Shown here one piece after another: positions 7,712 to 14,739 of a stretch of 28,491 nucleotides of DNA. This stretch comes from Bacillota bacterium (lineage in GTDB: Bacteria > Bacillota > Bacilli > Paenibacillales > Paenibacillaceae), in NCBI GenBank assembly GCA_023418755.1, contig JAEZZE010000435.1, positions 1 to 28,491 of the forward strand, in the 5' to 3' direction. The notes beneath the pieces were generated by a model. That model made no database searches and had not been told where the DNA came from. It was given only the letters and a program-made list of their open reading frames with translations. Made by a program: the position numbers and the translations under genes. The first letter of the stretch is position 1; every line of letters starts with the position of its first letter.

Positions 7712-8929
7712 CTACAGCGGCAACCGGGTCGTAAAAACGGTTTTGTCCTTGCGGCTGGACACGCCGATCGATCCCCCGTGGACATCGATGATGCTCTTGG
7801 TAATGGCGAGCCCAAGGCCGGTTCCCCCGGTTTCCTGGGAGCGGGAGCGCTCGACCCGGTAGAAGCGGTCGAAGATAAACGGCAAATCCCGCTCCGGAAT
7901 CGGATCTCCGTAATTGGCGATCTCCACGATCGCTTCCTCTCCGGAACGGCGTATGGCGATGTCGATGACCGGATTTTTCCGGCCGTAGCGGATCGCGTTG
8001 GAGATCAGATTGCCGAAGCTGCGGACGAGCAAGTCTCCGTCCGCGGAGACGGTCAACGTCTCGGCGTCGGCATCGATTCTGCAAGTCATTCCGGCTTGTT
8101 CCAGCTGGGGGACGAATTCCTCGGCCAACTGGCGGATAAAGCCGACCAAATCCAATTCTACGACGCTCAGAGGCATGCCGTTGTTGATCCGCGTAAACTC
8201 GAACAGGTCGTCGATCAGCTTCTTCAGGCTGATCGCCTTCTGGTAGGCGATGTCCGTGTAATGGCGCAGCTCGACCTCGTCTCGGTAACGGTCCTGATTA
8301 ATGACTTCAAGGAAGCCGAGAATCGAAGTGAGCGGGGTTCTCAGATCGTGCGAGACGCCGGTGATCAGATCGTTTTTCGTCTGTTCGGCATGACGCTCGT
8401 CGAGAATGGAGCGGTGCAGCTTGGCCGCCATCGCGTTAATGCTGTGCGCGACTTCGGCTAGTTCTCCGGACGCGTCCGCCGTCTCGATCGGCCGGTCGAA
8501 GCGGCCTTCCGCGATCTCTTGCAGACCGGCGGTAATGCGTTTCAGATCGCGGCTGAGCTGTCCGCTTATCCGCCCGATGAGCTCCTGGATGCGGCCGATC
8601 TCGTCGGCGGAACGGGGCGGCCTGACCAGCTCCTCGAAACTGCCTTCCTCCATTCGCCGCAAGGAGCCGTACAGGTTTTCCAGCCTGCGCAACGTTCTGC
8701 GGATAAGAAGGAAAAAGCCAAAAACGTATAGACCGATTCCGGCCGCGATGAAGACGGGCAGGGAGCCGATATGGTTGATGACGTAGGCAAACGGACCGCG
8801 AAGCGACGATTGCAGCAGCAGGGCGACGAGAAAGTCGGCGGCGTACAGTGCCGCGGCAGCGATTGCGGCGCTGGCCAAGCTGCAGAAAAGCAGCTTCCAG
8901 CGAAGCGTATAGATCCCATTCCAGTTCAA
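7712..8929 (-). CDS. Sensor histidine kinase with two HAMP-like linkers
   Basis: A 405-residue membrane kinase when started at TTG 8929, which follows GGGGAGGCG by a proper spacing. An upstream ATG at 8983 would overlap the regulator gene and lacks a better site. The order is: membrane span (about 13-38), short external loop, second span (about 54-77), two consecutive HAMP-like segments (about 78-125 and 127-178), H-box VSHDLRTPLTSILGF with H194, N-box NLISNAIRYG, then FIFDRFYRVERS and GGTGLGLAI. The external loop is too small for a ligand domain, so signals may be membrane or intracellular. It is co-transcribed after the response regulator (17-nt gap) and converges with the double kdpD gene. 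It resembles the PhoR/VanS/YcbM-type kinases and is not a KdpD. Confidence 0.93.
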   Translation of the reverse strand: MNWNGIYTLRWKLLFCSLASAAIAAAALYAADFLVALLLQSSLRGPFAYVINHIGSLPVFIAAGIGLYVFGFFLLIRRTLRRLENLYGSLRRMEEGSFEELVRPPRSADEIGRIQELIGRISGQLSRDLKRITAGLQEIAEGRFDRPIETADASGELAEVAHSINAMAAKLHRSILDERHAEQTKNDLITGVSHDLRTPLTSILGFLEVINQDRYRDEVELRHYTDIAYQKAISLKKLIDDLFEFTRINNGMPLSVVELDLVGFIRQLAEEFVPQLEQAGMTCRIDADAETLTVSADGDLLVRSFGNLISNAIRYGRKNPVIDIAIRRSGEEAIVEIANYGDPIPERDLPFIFDRFYRVERSRSQETGGTGLGLAITKSIIDVHGGSIGVSSRKDKTVFTTRLPL

Positions 8930-8946
8930 CGTTCCGCCTCCCCGTC

Positions 8947-9651
8947 TCAAGTGGTCGATTCCATTTTGTAGCCGATGCCCCATACCGTTTTAATAATCCG
9001 GGGATTTTGCGGGTCTTTCTCGATTTTCTCGCGTATTTTGCGGATATGGACCATCACCGTGTTTTTGGACTCCATGAAAGGCTCGTTCCACGCTTTCTCG
9101 TAGATCGCGTCCATGCTCAGAACCGCGCCGCGATTGACGGCAAGCAGCCTCAGGATGGCGAATTCGCGCGGAGTCAGCTTGACCTCCTTGCCGTCCACCA
9201 TGACCGTATAATTGATAAAGTTAATGACCAGGTCGTCGATCTCGATGACGCTGCCGTCGTTGTGAACCTGGCGCTTGAACCGGTCGTAGCGACGTAATTG
9301 GGACTTCACGCGCGCCATCAGCTCCAGAGGATTAAACGGCTTCGTCACGTAGTCGTCCGCCCCGATGCTGAGTCCGGATATTTTATCGATGTCCTGGCTT
9401 TTGGCGGACAGGAAAATGACCGGCACGTCGTACAGCTCGCGAATTTTGATGCACGTCTCTATTCCGTTCAAATGCGGCATCATGACGTCCAGGATGACCA
9501 AGTCCACGGGATTGGCGGACATCAGCTCCAGCGCCTCCAGGCCGTCGCCTGCTCTAAGCAGCTTGTACCCTTCGTTAAGGAGATAAATCTCCATCAGCTT
9601 AATGATTTCTTTCTCGTCGTCGACCAGTAAGATCGTCGTATTCGAAGACAT
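8947..9651 (-). CDS. OmpR/PhoB-family response regulator
   Basis: A 234-residue regulator. The receiver has acidic D11-D12, phospho-acceptor D55 (VILDVMMP), and K104 (TKPF). The C-terminal winged helix is of the OmpR type (VKLTPREFAILRLLAVN ... HIRKIREKIEKDP ... VWGIGYK). The ATG at 9651 is chosen over those at 9657 and 9666 because AGGTGAT lies at the right distance before it. It is first in a two-gene operon with the histidine kinase and is presumably its partner. It is not adjacent to kdp on the same strand and does not look like a KdpE. Confidence 0.95.
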   Translation of the reverse strand: MSSNTTILLVDDEKEIIKLMEIYLLNEGYKLLRAGDGLEALELMSANPVDLVILDVMMPHLNGIETCIKIRELYDVPVIFLSAKSQDIDKISGLSIGADDYVTKPFNPLELMARVKSQLRRYDRFKRQVHNDGSVIEIDDLVINFINYTVMVDGKEVKLTPREFAILRLLAVNRGAVLSMDAIYEKAWNEPFMESKNTVMVHIRKIREKIEKDPQNPRIIKTVWGIGYKMESTT

Positions 9652-9716
9652 CCCCATCACCTGCATGTTTATTGTGCTTTATAACGTAAATATAGCATAA
9701 CCCGCCGCCGGCAGAT

Positions 9717-9732
9717 CTTAAGTCTTGTTAAG
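9717..9732. promoter_or_regulatory. Candidate response-regulator direct repeat
   Basis: CTTAAG (9717-9722) and GTTAAG (9727-9732) repeat with 10-bp periodicity, one helical turn, in the promoter region of the minus-strand two-component operon about 65 bp before its start codon. On the minus strand this reads CTTAAC-N4-CTTAAG, like the direct repeats bound by OmpR/PhoP-family regulators. A TATATT or TATGCT -10 lies between it and the gene. This suggests autoregulation; it is inference from pattern only. Confidence 0.4.
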
Positions 9733-9880
9733 GAATGGATGGTATTATGTGCCGTTTCGCGTCTTGGAGGACATTCTTCGGGCATTAATATTGCAATGGC
9801 CGGAAGGTATCGATCGCCGTAGACGAACAGAAGATCCGACAGCGGTCGCGCAATCGGTCATGACGTCTTGAGGCATCTAT

Positions 9881-9896
9881 TTTAGTTTACACTAAA
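9881..9896. promoter_or_regulatory. Palindromic operator for the ArsR-family repressor
   Basis: TTTAGTTTACACTAAA has perfect 6-bp arms (TTTAGT/ACTAAA) around a 4-bp centre and covers the -35 box (9886-9891) of the promoter driving the ArsR gene. Location and symmetry fit an autorepression site. No direct evidence of binding exists in the sequence. Confidence 0.55.
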
Positions 9897-9914
9897 TTAA
9901 GTTTGTGCTAAAAT
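9886..9914 (+). promoter_or_regulatory. Sigma-A promoter of the five-gene ArsR operon (leaderless)
   Basis: The -35 TTTACA (9886-9891) and -10 TAAAAT (9909-9914) are separated by the optimal 17 bp. The start codon A at 9921 lies seven bases after the -10, where transcription itself would begin. The mRNA would therefore have no leader, and no Shine-Dalgarno sequence precedes the gene. Confidence 0.65.
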
Positions 9915-9920
9915 TGGTCC

Positions 9921-10241
9921 ATGATCAATCCTATTTTTATCGCGCTAGGCGACCCGAAACGAAGAAGGATGCTGGAAATTCTTAAGCATGGCCAACGAAC
10001 GGCAGGCGATCTGTCCTCCTTGTTCGAGATCAGCGCTTCCGCCGTGTCCCAGCATTTGAAGGTGCTTTTGGAGGCAAAGCTCGTCGGGGTAGAGAAGCGG
10101 AAGAACAGCAGAATCTACTATTTGCGGAAGGAGGGCTTTGACAATTTACAGCAATATTTGGGGCAATTCTGGGACGATCATCTCGGCATGCTGAAGCATC
10201 TTGCCGAAGCCGAGGAGAGGAGGAAGGAACGTGAGCGATAG
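9921..10241 (+). CDS. ArsR-family winged-helix repressor
   Basis: A 106-residue DNA-binding protein. The family pattern FIALGDPKRRRMLEIL (6-21), recognition helix SASAVSQHLKVLLEA (about 38-52) and wing VEKRKNSRIYYLR (about 56-68) are present. The metal-binding CxC of ArsR/SmtB is absent, so it is the type often paired with SRPBCC proteins, sensing something other than thiophilic metals. It is the first gene of an operon whose next four genes overlap or nearly abut. It likely represses its own promoter through the palindrome at 9881-9896. The start is fixed by the family N-terminus and implies leaderless translation. Confidence 0.93.
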   Translation: MINPIFIALGDPKRRRMLEILKHGQRTAGDLSSLFEISASAVSQHLKVLLEAKLVGVEKRKNSRIYYLRKEGFDNLQQYLGQFWDDHLGMLKHLAEAEERRKERER

Positions 10242-10659
10242 AATCGTTGAACGTAAAATATTCATAGAGGCAAAGCCGGGCACCGTCTTTTCTTATTTCA
10301 CGGAGGCCGACAAGCTCTGTCAATGGCTGGGGAAACAAGCGTGGGTGGAACCGACGGAGACGGGCGGGATTCAGATCGATATGAACGGACGCGACAAGAT
10401 CGTCGGAACGTTCAAGGCGATTGAACCGTTCGAGCGGATCGTTTTCACATGGGGGTGGATAGATAGCGCCATTCACCCTCCGGGATCTTCATTGGTCGAG
10501 GTCACGCTTGCTCCGCATGCCGACGGCACTTGGTTGTATCTCAATCATTCCTCTGTCCCTGAATCCGAAAGGGAGTGCCATCAGGACGGCTGGATTCGGA
10601 ATCTGCTTCGACTTCAAGAGAAGCTGTCGGACCATGCAGCTATCGAACGGGGGGCCTGA
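10231..10659 (+). CDS. SRPBCC (AHSA1/START-like) protein
   Basis: A 142-residue single-domain protein of the AHSA1 branch. It opens RIVERKIFIEAKPGTVFSYFTEADKLCQWLG, typical of the first strand and helices. It continues with GTFKAIEPFERIVFTW and closes with the long C-terminal helix GWIRNLLRLQEKL. Such domains form a hydrophobic cup that binds lipids or small aromatic ligands. The GTG start at 10231 follows AGGAGGAAGGA and overlaps the ArsR gene by 11 nt, so the two are translationally coupled. The ArsR plus SRPBCC pair is a common bacterial arrangement; the ligand cannot be told. Confidence 0.88.
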   Translation: MSDRIVERKIFIEAKPGTVFSYFTEADKLCQWLGKQAWVEPTETGGIQIDMNGRDKIVGTFKAIEPFERIVFTWGWIDSAIHPPGSSLVEVTLAPHADGTWLYLNHSSVPESERECHQDGWIRNLLRLQEKLSDHAAIERGA

Positions 10660-10661
10660 TT

Positions 10662-11219
10662 ATGGCGGCGACCATACCCGATCGGATAAAATGGGCCGTT
10701 GACGCGCTTGCGATCGCCCCGTCCGATCGAGTGCTTGAGCTCGGCTGCGGGCATGGAACGGCGGTTTCCCTGATTTGCGGAAGCTTGATCGACGGCAGCA
10801 TCACGGCCATCGATCGATCGGACAGGATGATCCGCATCGCCGAAAAAAAGAATGCGGAACATATCGCGGCCGGCAAGGCGAAATTGATTACCGCCTCTCT
10901 GGACGAAGCCAATTTCAACGGAGAATGTTTTCATAAAATTTTCGCCATTAATGTCAATCTGTTTTGGACGAACGTCGATTGCGGCTTGGATATCATTAAA
11001 GAAAGCTTGCTGCCCGGCGGCGCCTTGTACGTATTCAATCAACCCCCTGAGGCCAGCAAGCTCGTGTCTATTGCGGAACGTACCGGAAGCAACCTGAAAA
11101 AAGCCGGGTTCGCGGTTAAGCAGGTTATCGTTGGCAAATTAGCTCCGGTTCCGGCGGTAGGCGTCATTGCGGAATTGGACTCTGCTCTTCAATACGAGAT
11201 CGGGAGTGAAAACGAATGA
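10662..11219 (+). CDS. Class I SAM-dependent methyltransferase
   Basis: A 185-residue Rossmann-type methyltransferase. Motif I is VLELGCGHG (about 24-32), followed by the acidic end of strand 2 (ITAIDRSDRMI), a strand-4 region (FHKIFAINVNLFW) and the post-motif LLPGGALYVFNQPP. It lacks a C-terminal specificity domain, so the substrate is unknown. The start at 10662 is the first ATG past the previous stop (2 nt away). The stop overlaps the next gene's ATG as ATGA. Confidence 0.88.
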   Translation: MAATIPDRIKWAVDALAIAPSDRVLELGCGHGTAVSLICGSLIDGSITAIDRSDRMIRIAEKKNAEHIAAGKAKLITASLDEANFNGECFHKIFAINVNLFWTNVDCGLDIIKESLLPGGALYVFNQPPEASKLVSIAERTGSNLKKAGFAVKQVIVGKLAPVPAVGVIAELDSALQYEIGSENE

Positions 11220-12004
11220 CCGAACGCGTTAATGCTGCTGTTGTTGTCGTCACCGGAGCCGCGCGCGGAATTGGACGCGGAATAGCATTGGTAATGGCCG
11301 AGACGGGCGCTACGGTTTATGTGACCGACATTGAATCCCGCAGCGGCAGAACGTCGTCTTTGCCCGGCACGGTTGAAGATACCGCCGAGCAGGTGACGGA
11401 AAGGGGCGGCATAGGCATTGCGGTTCCCCTGGACCACGCGGACGACCATGCGGTCGAAGCGTTGTTCAAGCGCATCCGAGACGAGCGCGGAGGGATCGAT
11501 CTGTTGGTCGCCAATGCTTGCAACGGAAACGCGCTTCCCTTCCAGAGCGGGCCATTCTGGAAGCTCTCTCTCGATAACTGGCGGAACATGGTCGACATCG
11601 GCGTTCGAAGTCATCTGGTTTCCGCGTGGCATGCCGCGCCGCTGCTCATTGAACGGAAAGGCCTGGTCATTCTGACGGGGTATACGGATCCGAATAAGGA
11701 AAGAATGGGCAACCTGTTCTACGATCTGGCCATGAACGGCGTGAGCCGGCTTGCCTATTCGCTCGCTTACGATCTGGGACCTCATGGGGTTGCCGCGCTT
11801 GCGCTCTCGCCCGGATTTACGCGAACGGAAGCCATCGTATCCGCCTTGGGCGAGCGGCCGCCGGGAAGCGATTCCGTCGAGTTTCCCGGGCGAGCGGTCA
11901 AGGCGCTATTCGGGGATGCAGACGTAAAGCGCCATTCGGGCAGAACCTTGCGCGTCGCCGATCTAGCCGTTGAATACGGCTTCCAGGATATCGAACAACC
12001 ATGA
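11216..12004 (+). CDS. SDR-fold protein, catalytic Tyr-x3-Lys not conserved
   Basis: A 262-residue short-chain dehydrogenase-like protein close to the DHRS1 type. The cofactor loop TGAARGIGRGIAL (13-25) and D38 region are intact. The usual NNAG is replaced by VANACNG (98-104). At the active site, where SDRs have Ser and YxxxK, this protein has LTG (153-155) and FYDLAMN (168-174), with Met at the lysine position. It may bind NAD(P) without classical catalysis, or use a variant mechanism. It overlaps both neighbours by four bases (11216-11219 and 12001-12004), so it belongs firmly to the ArsR operon. Confidence 0.85.
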   Translation: MTERVNAAVVVVTGAARGIGRGIALVMAETGATVYVTDIESRSGRTSSLPGTVEDTAEQVTERGGIGIAVPLDHADDHAVEALFKRIRDERGGIDLLVANACNGNALPFQSGPFWKLSLDNWRNMVDIGVRSHLVSAWHAAPLLIERKGLVILTGYTDPNKERMGNLFYDLAMNGVSRLAYSLAYDLGPHGVAALALSPGFTRTEAIVSALGERPPGSDSVEFPGRAVKALFGDADVKRHSGRTLRVADLAVEYGFQDIEQP

Positions 12005-13188
12005 GATTCGCGGAGCTCGATTGGATTCGCGGGCTGGCGCTGCTAGGAATTGCAATCGCCAATATGCCGTTGTATTCGTCCCCCTACCTGTATATGAATA
12101 TGCTGGATGTTGGATGGCGGGCCGCAACAGGCGATCAAATCGTGAAGTATCTGATCTACATTTTCGTGGATTACAAGTTTATCTCTATCTTTTCTTTTTT
12201 GTTCGGCGCGGGCTTCATCATTTTTCTCCAAAGGGCCGAGCAAAAAGGGCGAAGAGGCATGGCGCTTTACATAAGACGGCTTTTCGTTTTGCTGCTAATC
12301 GGTCTTCTGCATGGCTACTTCATTTGGTTCGGCGACATTCTGCTCGTATACGCAATGCTGGGTTTTGCCCTTCTCGCCTTCTACAGGCGCAAGCCGAATA
12401 CGCTTCTGTATTGGTCGCTCGGCCTGTTGCTTATTCCCGCCGCGTGGATTGCGCTTCATACTTTCGCGCCCGGGGTCGTTCCATGGGGACTCCCCGCAGG
12501 GCCGTCTATAGACGAGGTCCACCGGTTGATCCGCGACGCTATCGAGATTTACAGCAGCGGAACCTTCGAGGAGATGTTTCGGCAACGGCTTCTGGATCTC
12601 TTGCATTTGCAGAACAGCTCATTATTGACGGTTCCCCTAACATTCGCCATGTTTCTCCTTGGGGCATACGCCTGGCAAAAGGGGTGGCTTCGAAATCCGG
12701 AACTTCATGCCGTTGCGATCCGTAAAATCGGGCTGTGGAGCGGCTGCATCGGACTTTTGTTTCTGGTATTTCAGTTGCGGCTGCATCATACTGAGGATGC
12801 CGGGCAAAGCGGATTTAACAACGCGCATTGGTCAGGCATACTTATCGCCGGCCCGGCAGTCTCTGTATTCTATATGGCCAGCCTGCTGTTGCTGAGCCGG
12901 AGGCGTTTCTGGAGACGACTTCTCGCGCCGCTGCAGGATGCGGGGCGAATGGCGCTTACCAATTATTTGTTGCAGTCCATCGTCTGCACCTTCCTATTTA
13001 ACAGCTATGGTCTCGGATGGTACGGACAAGTCGCGCCTTCGTATGGAATTGCGCTATCCCTGTTTATCTTCGCGGCTCAAGTCTGGGGAAGCCGGATATG
13101 GCTGCGAAGGTACCGCTTCGGACCTGTCGAATGGCTATGGCGTTCATTGACGTACGGCAAGCTCCAGCCAATGAAACATCAGGCATGA
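12001..13188 (+). CDS. DUF418/YeiB-family membrane protein
   Basis: A 395-residue polytopic membrane protein. It starts with the family signature ELDWIRGLALLGIAIANMP. It also contains FSFLFGAGF (about 61-69), the central YIRRLFVLLLIGLLHGYFIWFGDIL region, and the C-terminal DUF418 block with GRMALTNYLLQS and WLRRYRFGPVEWLWRSLTYG. Roughly eight to ten hydrophobic segments are visible. The biochemical role of the family is not established; related acyltransferase-like membrane proteins modify envelope components. It is last in the ArsR operon, with an ATGA overlap with the SDR-like gene. Confidence 0.9.
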   Translation: MRFAELDWIRGLALLGIAIANMPLYSSPYLYMNMLDVGWRAATGDQIVKYLIYIFVDYKFISIFSFLFGAGFIIFLQRAEQKGRRGMALYIRRLFVLLLIGLLHGYFIWFGDILLVYAMLGFALLAFYRRKPNTLLYWSLGLLLIPAAWIALHTFAPGVVPWGLPAGPSIDEVHRLIRDAIEIYSSGTFEEMFRQRLLDLLHLQNSSLLTVPLTFAMFLLGAYAWQKGWLRNPELHAVAIRKIGLWSGCIGLLFLVFQLRLHHTEDAGQSGFNNAHWSGILIAGPAVSVFYMASLLLLSRRRFWRRLLAPLQDAGRMALTNYLLQSIVCTFLFNSYGLGWYGQVAPSYGIALSLFIFAAQVWGSRIWLRRYRFGPVEWLWRSLTYGKLQPMKHQA

Positions 13189-13365
13189 CCGGCTTGCGCT
13201 CTATTTACGAATACGCCGACGCTTCAGCGCCGAATGAGCAGATTTGGAGGGATTGTTATTCCGCACGCGGAGCATCTTCAAACGATTCGCAGCTCGAACT
13301 CGCATAGAGAAGCTGCGCCCCGAAGCGGATTCTTGCACGTACGATCACGGAGAGGAGACTGGAGA

Positions 13366-14223
13366 ATGAAAGGAAAAATCTGCATGGTCACCGGCGCCAA
13401 CTCCGGCATCGGATTTGCCGCCGCCGAAGGGTTCGCGGCACAGGGAGCCCATGTCGCCATGGTATGCCGCAACCGGGAGCGCGGCGAGGAAGCGCGGCGG
13501 AAGCTGATCGAGCACACCGGCAACGAGCAGATCGAGCTGTTCGTATCCGATTTGTCGTCCCAGCAGTCCGTTCGCGACCTGTCTGAAGCATTCCGCTCGC
13601 GTCGGGACAGGCTTGATGTGCTCGTCAATAACGCCGGCGGACTGTTCGGCAAGCCGATGACAAGCGTTGACGGCTACGAGATGACGTTCGCCGTCAATTA
13701 TCTGGCACCGTTCTTGCTGACGCATCTGTTGCTGGATAAGTTGAAAACATCCGGAGCGGCCCGCATCGTTAACGTCGCCTCGGTCATGCAAGCCAAGGAG
13801 CTCGACCTGGACGAAGCCGCAGCCCCGCCGAAGTCCTATTCAAGCTTCCAGGCCTATCGGACAGCCAAGCTTGCCGTCATTATGATGACGTATTTCATGG
13901 CCGAACGGTTGGCGGGCAGCGGAATTACCGTTAACGCGCTCCATCCGGGGGTCATCTATACGCCGCAATCCACGAAAAGCGTACCCGGCTTCATTCGTCC
14001 GCTGGCAAAGCTGTTCATGCGTTCTCCCGAGCAGGGCGCCCGCCTGATTCTGCATTTGGCCGCGGCGCCGGAAGCCGCATCGATAAGCGGGAAGTATTTC
14101 GCCGGCAACCGCCGCGCCTTATCTACCGTCCCTGTATCCTACGATGAGCGGCTCCAGAGAAAGCTGTATCAACGGAGCTTGAATTGGACCGGCCTGCCCG
14201 AGGACGCGCTTGTCGTAGAATAG
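13366..14223 (+). CDS. Short-chain dehydrogenase, retinol-dehydrogenase-like
   Basis: A 285-residue classical SDR with all key residues: TGANSGIG (9-16), NNAGG (88-92), N111, S139 (NVASV), and Y164/K168 (YRTAK). The HPGVIYTP block after the active site is typical of the eukaryotic RDH/WWOX-like group also common in Bacillales. It is an NAD(P)-dependent oxidoreductase; the substrate is not deducible. The ATG at 13366 follows GAGGAGACTGGAG. It lies 177 nt beyond the ArsR operon, so it may be read through or have its own promoter. Its 3' end overlaps the truncated MerR gene on the other strand. Confidence 0.92.
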   Translation: MKGKICMVTGANSGIGFAAAEGFAAQGAHVAMVCRNRERGEEARRKLIEHTGNEQIELFVSDLSSQQSVRDLSEAFRSRRDRLDVLVNNAGGLFGKPMTSVDGYEMTFAVNYLAPFLLTHLLLDKLKTSGAARIVNVASVMQAKELDLDEAAAPPKSYSSFQAYRTAKLAVIMMTYFMAERLAGSGITVNALHPGVIYTPQSTKSVPGFIRPLAKLFMRSPEQGARLILHLAAAPEAASISGKYFAGNRRALSTVPVSYDERLQRKLYQRSLNWTGLPEDALVVE

Positions 14224-14467
14224 GGCTGGCGCGGCGCACCCGTTCATTCCACAATTCTCCCCGCTCCGCGAGCGCGTTTTTAATTTCGCCCGTGCCCAGC
14301 CCCAGCTTGCGCAAAATCATAATTTTCCGTAATCGTTCGACATCCTCGGGGCTAAAGTCGCGATATCCGTTATCCAGCACGGCGGGGCTGATCAGCCCTT
14401 GCTCGATGTTGTAGGTCACTGCCTTTTTCGTCGCGCTCAACTGCCTGCATACTTCTTGTATCCGCAT
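14123..14467 (-). pseudogene. MerR-family regulator, C-terminally truncated
   Basis: The first ~70 residues are a MerR winged helix: MRIQEVCRQLSATKKAVTYN, then IEQGLISPAV, NGYRDFSPEDVERLRKI and LGLGTGEIKNAL. After about residue 75 the sequence becomes a low-complexity Arg/Ser-rich tail. From 14223 downward it is simply the antisense of the SDR gene's 3' end. MerR proteins normally continue with a coiled-coil and an effector region, so the original 3' part seems lost where it abuts the SDR gene. The start is the ATG at 14467, with AGGTGA before it. A small free-standing HTH protein remains possible. Confidence 0.65.
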
Positions 14468-14641
14468 CCGAATCACCTCGCCATTATCATATATCGGACC
14501 CTAAGGGCTCGGTCAACTTTCTTTTTCGTTGTTCTTCGACGATCCGATCGCCATCGAGCATCAGTCGAGATGCTGACGGATATGATTTTGGAGTAACCGG
14601 CCGCTTCGATTATTGTCCATGTTCTATTCGGAAAAGCTCCA

Positions 14642-14670
14642 TTTCCATCCTCCCTTGTTTTTGCTACAAT
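14642..14670 (+). promoter_or_regulatory. Promoter of the ABC exporter gene
   Basis: The -35 TTTCCA (14642-14647) and -10 TACAAT (14665-14670) are 17 bp apart, with the Fur box starting seven bases downstream at the expected transcription start. This geometry would allow iron-dependent repression. Confidence 0.55.
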
Positions 14671-14676
14671 TACTTT

Positions 14677-14695
14677 GATATTGAGAATCATTATC
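14677..14695. promoter_or_regulatory. Fur box upstream of the ABC exporter
   Basis: GATATTGAGAATCATTATC matches the 19-bp Fur consensus GATAATGATAATCATTATC at 17 of 19 positions. It sits at the transcription start of the downstream ABC exporter, 45 bp before the ATG. Confidence 0.8.
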
Positions 14696-14739
14696 GTATA
14701 AGTGGAAGGGCAGCGTTGATCCGCGCGGGAGGAGAGAGA

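Noticed and set aside
7611..8084. 157-aa minus-strand frame at the end of the kinase gene
   Set aside because: Shifted frame of the histidine kinase; the kinase motifs run intact in the other frame to 7712.
8947..9651. Response regulator taken as KdpE
   Set aside because: It is paired with a non-KdpD kinase in a separate minus-strand operon, so the symbol kdpE is not justified.
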